A DNA stretch of 23,318 nucleotides from GCA-2697345 sp045565015 (GTDB lineage Bacteria > Pseudomonadota > Alphaproteobacteria > Rhodobacterales > Rhodobacteraceae): the NCBI GenBank assembly GCA_045565015.1, contig JBJLGD010000042.1:1-23318 (forward strand), in the 5' to 3' direction. Both the position numbers and the translations under genes were made by a program. The notes below the pieces were generated by a model. It saw nothing but the letters and a program-made list of their open reading frames with translations. It was not told the origin of the DNA and made no database searches. Of this stretch, positions 1 through 6,148 are shown one piece after another. Within the stretch, counting starts at the first letter, position 1. Each line of letters begins with the position of its first letter.

Positions 1-712
1 TGCCTTGCGTTAATATTTGCCCATCATTTAAGACGATGACGTTTCTACAAAGATTAGCTATAAGGTCCATATCATGTTCAATTATACAAAAGGTATAACC
101 TTGCTCTTCATTCAAAGTTCTAATCATTTCAGTAACTTTTACCATTAAGGTTGGATTTACGCCGGCGCCAGGTTCATCGAGCAGAACACACTTAGAGTCA
201 CCCATCATCGTTCTTCCCAATTCAAGTAATTTCTTTTGTCCACCAGACAAATTTCCCGCTAGTTCATCTCTAACATGGTTAAGTCCGAGAAAATCTAACG
301 TATTAGAGGCACGGTCCAATATTTCCTTTTCTCTATTGATAACCTTCATTGGAGAAATCCAGTTCATAAACATGTTTTCACCCACTTGCGATGGACCAGC
401 TACCATAAGATTTTCTAAACTAGTCATTTTTGCATACTCATGACTGAGTTGAAACGTTCTCATCAAGCCTTTGTAATAGAGTTTTTCAGTTTGGAGCCCA
501 GTTATTTCTTGATCTAATAAAAAGATTTTTCCAGAAGAGGGCTTTTCAGCTCCAGCAATCATATTAAAGGTCGTAGTTTTACCAGCACCATTTGGACCAA
601 TCAATCCAACAATTTCACCCTTAGGAACCTCAAAACTAATACCACGTACAGCTTGTAAGCCTCCGTAATTCTTGGCTAAACCATCAACACGTAACATGGG
701 TATTGAATTCAT
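1..712 (-). CDS. LivG-type ABC transporter ATP-binding protein (partial, 3' end outside window)
   Basis: ATPase subunit of a branched-chain amino-acid type (HAAT family) ABC importer; it would power uptake of an amino acid, amide or similar small solute at the inner membrane. I translated the reverse strand directly: 237 residues are visible with no stop before the window edge. Visible motifs are Walker A GPNGAGKTT (residues 39-47), signature LSGGQKKLLELGR, Walker B CVLLDEP and the H-loop in IIEHDMDLI. LivG proteins are usually about 250 residues, so only the C-terminal end is missing. The ATG at 712 is preferred over the in-frame ATG at 697 because a GGGGA ribosome site lies about 11 bases upstream of it. 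It lies 159 bases downstream of the flavoprotein gene on the same strand, so the importer might supply that enzyme's substrate; this is inference. The substrate cannot be read from the ATPase. Confidence 0.85.
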   Translation of the reverse strand, partial: MNSIPMLRVDGLAKNYGGLQAVRGISFEVPKGEIVGLIGPNGAGKTTTFNMIAGAEKPSSGKIFLLDQEITGLQTEKLYYKGLMRTFQLSHEYAKMTSLENLMVAGPSQVGENMFMNWISPMKVINREKEILDRASNTLDFLGLNHVRDELAGNLSGGQKKLLELGRTMMGDSKCVLLDEPGAGVNPTLMVKVTEMIRTLNEEQGYTFCIIEHDMDLIANLCRNVIVLNDGQILTQG

Positions 713-871
713 AATGTAATTTTTCCCCATATTTTTGATCAAGCGAAAAGATAGAATTTCTTAAGAGATGTCATCTACCTAATTTATTTAAAGAAATCTA
801 GAAAAATTTTACAGGACTTGGGAACAATACTATTTTTATTATCTAAACCCATTTATCGGAACAACAGACTC

Positions 872-3283
872 CTAAGCTCGTAACTTTAATCCTTTAGGGT
901 CAAACGGTGGTTCAGATAAAATTTTAGCTAAATGAGGCCTTCCCAATATCATTACATTGACTTCTTTGTGTTCAATTTTATTTTTAATAAAAGCTAATGC
1001 GAGAGATTTATTAACTCCAGAACAATACGCTCCTGAAGTGACCCGGCCTAAAGGCTCGTTATTCAAACTAAAAATTGGTTCACCTCCCACCGCATCCGCA
1101 TTTGAAACTTCGAGAACCTCAATCAATCTTAAAACTTCTCTTGGGGGTTTATTCATTATTTTTAAATAAGAGTCTTTATGTAGAAAATTCTTATCTAACT
1201 TTATCAAACGATCCAAGCCTACTTCTTGAGGCCAATATTCTGGAGAGTATTCCCGAGACCAACTTCCATAACCTTTTTCAATTCTTAAGCTCATTAGCGC
1301 CCTACTGCCAACAGGACCTATGCCCAAATCTTTACCAACCTCTAAAAGACCATTGAATAGATCTTTTTGACTTTCAGTTTCACAATATAATTCCCATCCC
1401 AAGTCACCGGTGAAGGATACCCGTAATGCAATAACCTCCAACCCTAACAATTTAATTTTTCTTGAGGTCATAAATGGAAAAGACTTATTCGATAAATCAG
1501 AATTTGTTAATCGGGATAACATTTCACGAGACATCGGGCCCGCTATATTAAAACCACAAAAATCATTTGTTAGACTTTCCATCGCAACACCCGGGAGAAA
1601 CGGAACTTCTTTAAAGAATCTCTGATGATATCTTTCCGCCATTCCAGAACCGATTATTAAAAAACTATTTTTTTCTAACCTAGTGATGGTGAAATCTCCA
1701 GCAATTCCTCCTCTTTTGCCAATGAGAGGAGTAAGACATGATTTTCCAATCTCTTTTGGAATATAATTAGCAAAAACAGAATTTAACCATTCTTCAGAAT
1801 TCTTACCTGTTACTAAATATTTTGCAAAATTTGAAATATCTATAATTCCGCCTCGATTTCTCAACATTCTGCTTTCGATTTGAACTGGTTCGTGCCAATT
1901 TTGACGGATAAAACCATTTGTATCGACTTCTCCGAGATTTTCTGAATACCAAAGCGGATGTTCCCAACCATAGTTTAGTCCAAAGACCGCCCCCAAGTCT
2001 TTTTGGATCTCATAAACTGGTCGCGTCCTAACTGGCCTACCAGCACTTCTTTCCTCATAAGGGTAATGAATGGCAAATCTATTAGAATACTGATCTTTCA
2101 CCCGTTCTTTAGTGAATTTTTTATTAGCCCAATCGCCATAACGCGCTAAATCCCAAGAAAAAATATCAAGACTTGGTTCACCTTCTACTATCCATTCAGC
2201 AAGTAAACTTCCTAACCCTCCTGATTGTGAGAAACCTGGAATAATTCCAGTACACAAAAAATAGCCCTTCAATTCAGGAACTGGCCCAAATAGAGCATTG
2301 CTATCGGGACTCCAGATCATTGGACCATTTATAACTCGTTTTATCCCAGCCTGCGCTAAAATTGGAACCCTTTCCATGGCCCTAGAAATGTTTTCTTCAA
2401 TACGGTCCAAATCATCGGGAAATAACTCATGCCCAAAACCTGACGGGGTCTCTTGTTCAGCCCAAATTTTTACATCTTTTTCATAAGCGCCCACTAAAAG
2501 TCCGTTACCTTCCTGACGCAGATAATATTCTCCGTCTCTATCGGCAATTGATGGCAACCTCTTATCGAACTCAGATATCTCAACTATATTTTCAGTAACA
2601 AAATATTGGTGCTCCGCAGGTAAGAGAGGTAGCTCAAGGCCAGCCATACGACCAACCTCACGCCCCCACAAACCAGCCGCATTAATAACTACATCTGTTT
2701 CAATGCAACCTGTTTCCGTCTTGACTAGCCAACTTCCATCACGCAATTGCTCAGTTCCTGTAACAGGTGTAAACCTGTGTATTTCGGCACCATTTTGGCG
2801 AGCGCCACTGGCGTAGGCATGAGTAACCCCTGAAGGATCTACATTTCCGCCCTCTGGTTCATACATAATGGTACGTACACCTTCAAAATCTACTAATGGA
2901 TGTAACCTTTCAGCTTCATCACGATCTATTTCATAAAAATTTAAATCGTAAAATTTTGCTTTTGCTGCTTGTAACCTTAGTTGATGTTCACGGTTTTCTG
3001 TTTGAGCCAGATAAAGTGAACCAGGTTGAAAAATTCCGCACCCTTGTCCCGTCTCTTTCTCAAGTTCTTTATAAAGTTTCATAGTATAGTTTTGAATTCT
3101 GGTTATATTATTATTATCATGTAATCCATGAATACCTGCAGCAGCGTGCCAAGTTGAACCTGAAGTCAACTCTGACCTTTCTAATAAAACTACATCTTTC
3201 CACCCTAATTTAGTTAGATGATATAGGATTGAACATCCGATCAGCCCTCCGCCTATAACCACCGCTTGCGTGTGACTTTTCAT
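872..3283 (-). CDS. Dimethylglycine/sarcosine dehydrogenase-like FAD oxidoreductase with C-terminal GcvT folate domain
   Basis: 803-residue flavoprotein of the dimethylglycine/sarcosine dehydrogenase family. It is expected to oxidise an N-methyl group and hand the formaldehyde-level carbon to tetrahydrofolate, giving 5,10-methylene-THF. Order: FAD-binding DAO domain (about 1-370) with the dinucleotide motif VVIGGGLIG at 8-16; central FAO_M-like domain (about 370-430); GCV_T domain (about 430-695) carrying the family signature SFTGDLGWELY; C-terminal GCV_T barrel (about 705-795). His46 in GSTWHAA matches the histidine that carries covalent FAD in mammalian dimethylglycine dehydrogenase. The ATG at 3283 has a good ribosome site, AAGGGG, six bases upstream. 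The gene is divergent from a paralogue of the same architecture and shares an exact 79-bp stretch with it. The family is heterogeneous, so the substrate (dimethylglycine, sarcosine or another N-methyl amine) is uncertain. Confidence 0.88.
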   Translation of the reverse strand: MKSHTQAVVIGGGLIGCSILYHLTKLGWKDVVLLERSELTSGSTWHAAAGIHGLHDNNNITRIQNYTMKLYKELEKETGQGCGIFQPGSLYLAQTENREHQLRLQAAKAKFYDLNFYEIDRDEAERLHPLVDFEGVRTIMYEPEGGNVDPSGVTHAYASGARQNGAEIHRFTPVTGTEQLRDGSWLVKTETGCIETDVVINAAGLWGREVGRMAGLELPLLPAEHQYFVTENIVEISEFDKRLPSIADRDGEYYLRQEGNGLLVGAYEKDVKIWAEQETPSGFGHELFPDDLDRIEENISRAMERVPILAQAGIKRVINGPMIWSPDSNALFGPVPELKGYFLCTGIIPGFSQSGGLGSLLAEWIVEGEPSLDIFSWDLARYGDWANKKFTKERVKDQYSNRFAIHYPYEERSAGRPVRTRPVYEIQKDLGAVFGLNYGWEHPLWYSENLGEVDTNGFIRQNWHEPVQIESRMLRNRGGIIDISNFAKYLVTGKNSEEWLNSVFANYIPKEIGKSCLTPLIGKRGGIAGDFTITRLEKNSFLIIGSGMAERYHQRFFKEVPFLPGVAMESLTNDFCGFNIAGPMSREMLSRLTNSDLSNKSFPFMTSRKIKLLGLEVIALRVSFTGDLGWELYCETESQKDLFNGLLEVGKDLGIGPVGSRALMSLRIEKGYGSWSREYSPEYWPQEVGLDRLIKLDKNFLHKDSYLKIMNKPPREVLRLIEVLEVSNADAVGGEPIFSLNNEPLGRVTSGAYCSGVNKSLALAFIKNKIEHKEVNVMILGRPHLAKILSEPPFDPKGLKLRA
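3147..3225 (-). repeat. 79-bp perfect inverted repeat, left arm (inside flavoprotein gene)
   Basis: The reverse complement of 3147-3225 is identical, base for base, to 3512-3590. It encodes residues 21-46 of the reverse-strand flavoprotein, in the same reading frame as the other arm. Identity ends sharply: outside the arms the two genes differ at most synonymous positions, although one mismatch is followed by seven further matches on the 3' side. The arms flank 286 bp holding both start regions. Confidence 0.95.
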
Positions 3284-3361
3284 ATATGACCCCTTAAGAT
3301 TTACATTAGTTTTTATTAACCCTGTTAGTGTGTCAACTGACTATTTATAAATTGTCTGGTC

Positions 3362-3378
3362 ACGACAGTTTATGTCGT
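3362..3378. promoter_or_regulatory. 17-bp inverted repeat in divergent promoter region, candidate operator
   Basis: A perfect 6-bp inverted repeat ACGACA-GTTTA-TGTCGT lies in the spacer between the two divergent flavoprotein genes, 75 bases before the forward start (3454) and 78 bases before the reverse start (3283). A further TGTC half-site lies just upstream, about 3354-3357. Its central position fits a dimeric repressor or activator controlling both genes. A TTGACA-like -35 for the reverse gene can be read at 3331-3336, without a convincing -10. No regulator gene is in the window, so the operator role is inferred from position and symmetry. Confidence 0.4.
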
Positions 3379-3453
3379 TATTTGAATTAGAAATTATCTT
3401 AATCTATGCAAAGAATTAACTTATATTTATTAAACAATGAAGAGGATTCTTCG

Positions 3454-5190
3454 ATGAAAAATACTACCAGAGTTGTTGTGATCGGAGGAGGTGTTGTTGG
3501 TTGTTCAGTCTTATATCATCTAACTAAATTAGGGTGGAAAGATGTAGTTTTATTAGAAAGGTCAGAGTTGACTTCAGGTTCAACTTGGCATGCTGCTGGT
3601 GGGTTTCATACTATAAATGGTGATACAAACATGGCCGCACTCCAAGGGTACACTATAAAATTATATAAAGAGTTAGAGGAAATTACCGACATGAGTTGTG
3701 GATTACACCATGTTGGCGGCATGACCTTAGCAGATAACAAGGATCGATTTGATATGTTAGTCGCAGAGCGTGCGAAACATAGGTACATGGGGTTAGACAC
3801 AGAGATTATTGGAACTGAAGAAATAAAAAAACTTTCACCAATAACAAATATTGAAGGAATTGTGGGAGCTCTTTATGATCCATTAGATGGTCACCTAGAC
3901 CCTTCTGGAACCACCCATGCCTATGCAAAAGCAGCAAAAATTGGAGGTGCACAAATAGAAACAAACTGTATGGTCAAAGAGACAAACCAGCGTTCAGATG
4001 GAACCTGGGATGTTGTCACGGATAAAGGCACTATACACACTGAACACGTCGTTAATGCTGGGGGTCTTTGGGCAAGAGAAGTTGCGAAAATGGCAAATAT
4101 TTATTTACCATTACTCCCAATGGAGCATCAATATCTGATCACGGAAGATATTCCTCAAATCTACGAACGAAGCGAAGAGCATCCTCATGTGATGGATCCA
4201 GCTGGAGAAAGTTACTTAAGACAGGAGGGAAAAGGGCTATGTATAGGTTATTATGAACAACCATGCCAACCTTGGGCTCTAGATGGTACGCCCTGGAACT
4301 TTGGTCATGAATTACTACCCAATAATTTAGAAAAGATTTCTGAAAGCGTTGAATTTTCTTATAAACGTTTCCCAGTGCTAAATGAGGCCGGAATAAAAAC
4401 TATAATACATGGTCCTTTTACGTTCGCTCCAGATGGGAATCCATTAGTGGGCCCCATACCAGGATTAAGAAATTATTGGTCTGCATGTGCCGTTATGGCT
4501 GGTTTCTCACAAGGAGGTGGTGTCGGTCTGATGCTGGCACAATGGATGATTGAAGGGGAAACTGAAAGAGACACTTTTGCAATGGACTGTTCGAGGTTCG
4601 GTAAGTGGATTAACTCGGATTATACTGAGAAAAAGGTAGTAGAAAATTATCAACGAAGGTTCAGTGTATCTTATCCTAATGAAGAATTACCTGCAGCAAG
4701 GCCATGTTTAACTACTGCTATGTACGATACCTTTTCTTCATTAGGAGCTGTCTGGGGCCAGCAAAATGGCCTCGAAGTAGTCAATTACTTCAGAGAACCA
4801 AGTGAGGAAAAGCTTGAGATCCCAAGCTTTAGAAGGTCAAACGCCTTTCTACCAACCAAAAGAGAAGTTAAGGCAGTACGTAATTCTGTTGGAATTAACG
4901 AACTTCAAAACTTTGGAAAATTCAAAATAACTGGTAAGCAATCAAGGACTTGGCTCGATAAAATAATGGCGGGCACAATACCTAAAGAAGGCCGCCTAAC
5001 TCTTAATCCAATGCTTTCACATAAAGGTCGTTTAATTGGAGATTTTACAGTAACCTGTATTAATAATGAGGAATTCCAATTAACCGCAAGTTATGGTTCC
5101 CAAGAGTTTCATCATAGGTGGTTTATTCAAAACAAGGTTGATGGTGTGGAAATTGAAAATATTTCTGATAAATTGACGGTTTTCAGATAG
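3454..5190 (+). CDS. Dimethylglycine/sarcosine dehydrogenase-like flavoprotein, N-terminal fragment of a frameshifted gene
   Basis: FAD domain, central domain and the first part of the GcvT domain of a second dimethylglycine/sarcosine dehydrogenase-like enzyme. Motifs from the 3454 start: VVVIGGGVVG near the N-terminus and GSTWHAAGG with the candidate covalent-FAD histidine. The ATG at 3454 is preferred over the upstream ATG at 3406, because AAGAGGA sits seven bases before it and the protein then begins MKNTTRVVVIGGG, aligned with its neighbour. The frame ends at TAG 5188-5190, in the middle of the GcvT domain. The homology continues without a gap in another frame (FQIAGPNSRKLL and onward). 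Adding one base to the T run at 5180-5183 gives an 802-residue protein, almost the length of the 803-residue divergent paralogue. No other damage is visible, so a sequencing or assembly error is at least as likely as a true pseudogene. Confidence 0.8.
   Translation: MKNTTRVVVIGGGVVGCSVLYHLTKLGWKDVVLLERSELTSGSTWHAAGGFHTINGDTNMAALQGYTIKLYKELEEITDMSCGLHHVGGMTLADNKDRFDMLVAERAKHRYMGLDTEIIGTEEIKKLSPITNIEGIVGALYDPLDGHLDPSGTTHAYAKAAKIGGAQIETNCMVKETNQRSDGTWDVVTDKGTIHTEHVVNAGGLWAREVAKMANIYLPLLPMEHQYLITEDIPQIYERSEEHPHVMDPAGESYLRQEGKGLCIGYYEQPCQPWALDGTPWNFGHELLPNNLEKISESVEFSYKRFPVLNEAGIKTIIHGPFTFAPDGNPLVGPIPGLRNYWSACAVMAGFSQGGGVGLMLAQWMIEGETERDTFAMDCSRFGKWINSDYTEKKVVENYQRRFSVSYPNEELPAARPCLTTAMYDTFSSLGAVWGQQNGLEVVNYFREPSEEKLEIPSFRRSNAFLPTKREVKAVRNSVGINELQNFGKFKITGKQSRTWLDKIMAGTIPKEGRLTLNPMLSHKGRLIGDFTVTCINNEEFQLTASYGSQEFHHRWFIQNKVDGVEIENISDKLTVFR
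3512..3590 (+). repeat. 79-bp perfect inverted repeat, right arm (inside frameshifted flavoprotein gene)
   Basis: Identical to the reverse complement of 3147-3225. It encodes the stretch from YHLTKLGW to GSTW plus the first two bases of the histidine codon, in the same frame as in the divergent paralogue. After one mismatch at 3591 the match resumes for seven bases (3592-3598), giving 86 matches in 87. Flanking codons for conserved glycines (GGAGGAGGT against GGCGGAGGG) have drifted, so selection on the protein alone does not explain the exact DNA match. Confidence 0.95.
5180..5183 (+). other. Frameshift site (one T missing from a T run)
   Basis: The run GG-TTTT-C is read GTT TTC AGA TAG in the upstream frame and stops. 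With a fifth T it reads GTT TTT CAG ATA GCT GGT and enters the downstream frame, giving VFQIAGPNSR, which aligns with FNIAGPMSRE of the divergent paralogue. The downstream frame has no stop from 5184 to 5858. The site does not match the usual X-XXY-YYZ slippery heptamer, so programmed frameshifting is not supported. Confidence 0.8.
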
Positions 5191-5324
5191 CTGGTCCGAA
5201 TTCTAGAAAACTACTTCAAAAGGTAACTGAATTTGATGTTAATCTATTAAAGTTTAGAGATTCTCAGAAAATAGTTATCGGAGGTACTCTGTGCCTCGTA
5301 CAGAGAGTAAGTTACACGGGGGAT

Positions 5325-5861
5325 TTGGGTTTTGAGATATATTGTAAACCTGAAGAGCAACTGAACATTTGGAAACAATTGTCACAATCTGGGATTGAAT
5401 ATAATCTCAAACCCTTTGGAATGCGTGCAATGATGAGCTTAAGATTGGATAAATTATTCGGTTCTTGGTTATTTGAGTATTCACCAGATTATACCCCTGC
5501 TGAAACTGGTTTGGATAAATTTATTAACTATAAAAAGGATGTTGATTTCATAGGTAAAGATGCGGCTCTTCAAGAAAAAAACAACGGTACAAATAGAAAA
5601 TTGTGTGCCTTTGAAGTAGAAGCCATTGATACAGATGTTGTAGCTTACGAGCCAATATATCTAGATAATAAGGTTGTCGGATTTTGTACTTCAGGGGGCT
5701 ATTCACACCATACAGAAAAGTCTATCGCTTTCGGATTCCTACCAACTGAGGAAATAAACTCTACGGTTGAAGCAAAGATTGAGATCATGGGAGAGCTTAG
5801 ACGAGCCAAAATTTTGACAGAGCCATTATTTGACAAAGAAAATACCAAAATGTTGATTTAG
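5325..5861 (+). CDS. C-terminal fragment of frameshifted dimethylglycine/sarcosine dehydrogenase-like gene (GcvT domain)
   Basis: Remainder of the GcvT domain and the C-terminal GCV_T barrel of the gene that starts at 3454. The first ATG in this frame is at 5325, but it falls inside the domain signature SYTGDLGFEIY, and the open frame with clear homology runs back to 5184. It is therefore not an independent gene start. No ribosome site precedes 5325. Matching blocks with the divergent paralogue include RAMMSLRLDK, EYSPDYTPAETGLDKFI and a final ILTEPLFD. The stop at 5859-5861 overlaps by four bases the stop of the convergent DUF1330 gene. Alone this 178-residue piece would lack the FAD domain and could not be a dehydrogenase. 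Confidence 0.7.
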   Translation: MGFEIYCKPEEQLNIWKQLSQSGIEYNLKPFGMRAMMSLRLDKLFGSWLFEYSPDYTPAETGLDKFINYKKDVDFIGKDAALQEKNNGTNRKLCAFEVEAIDTDVVAYEPIYLDNKVVGFCTSGGYSHHTEKSIAFGFLPTEEINSTVEAKIEIMGELRRAKILTEPLFDKENTKMLI

Positions 5862-6145
5862 TCGACCCCTTCCACAATTACTAGGTCTCGTTCTGAAGCA
5901 CCTTTAGCATGGCTAACTGCTTCTTGATATTTTTCACTGTAATAACAATCATGTGCAGCATCCAGACTAGGAAATCTTGCAAGCACATTTCGCGATCTAT
6001 CACGACCTTCAAGCTGTTCATACTTTCCACCACGTGCCAAAAAGATTCCACCATGTTCTTTTATCGCGACTGTTGCTATCGCAGCATATCTTCCATAGGC
6101 CTCTTCATCTGTGACCTTTACATTTCCTATCCAGTAAGCTGACAT
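5858..6145 (-). CDS. DUF1330 family protein
   Basis: 95-residue protein of the DUF1330 family, small proteins with a dimeric ferredoxin-like alpha+beta barrel fold and no generally agreed function. Typical features are the start MSAYWIGNVKVTDEEAYGRY, the block HGGIFLARGGKYEQLEG and a final LVIVEG. There is no signal peptide or membrane segment, so it should be cytoplasmic. Its ATG lies three bases after the alaS stop, and its ribosome site AGGGGA (6153-6158, seven bases upstream) is inside the last alaS codons, so the two are almost certainly co-transcribed and probably translationally coupled. The 3' end overlaps the convergent flavoprotein gene by four bases. From memory, DUF1330 genes follow alaS in other alphaproteobacteria too, but that says little about function. 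Confidence 0.85.
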   Translation of the reverse strand: MSAYWIGNVKVTDEEAYGRYAAIATVAIKEHGGIFLARGGKYEQLEGRDRSRNVLARFPSLDAAHDCYYSEKYQEAVSHAKGASERDLVIVEGVD

Positions 6146-6148
6146 TTT

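Noticed and set aside
766..776. Short inverted repeat AGATG-T-CATCT between the flavoprotein and LivG genes
   Set aside because: Eleven bases with no second copy and no matching promoter; too short to name as an operator.
5176..5190. Programmed -1 frameshift in the second flavoprotein gene
   Set aside because: The in-frame heptamer is not of the X-XXY-YYZ type and I see no downstream hairpin; a missing T is the simpler explanation, and the family is not known to use recoding.
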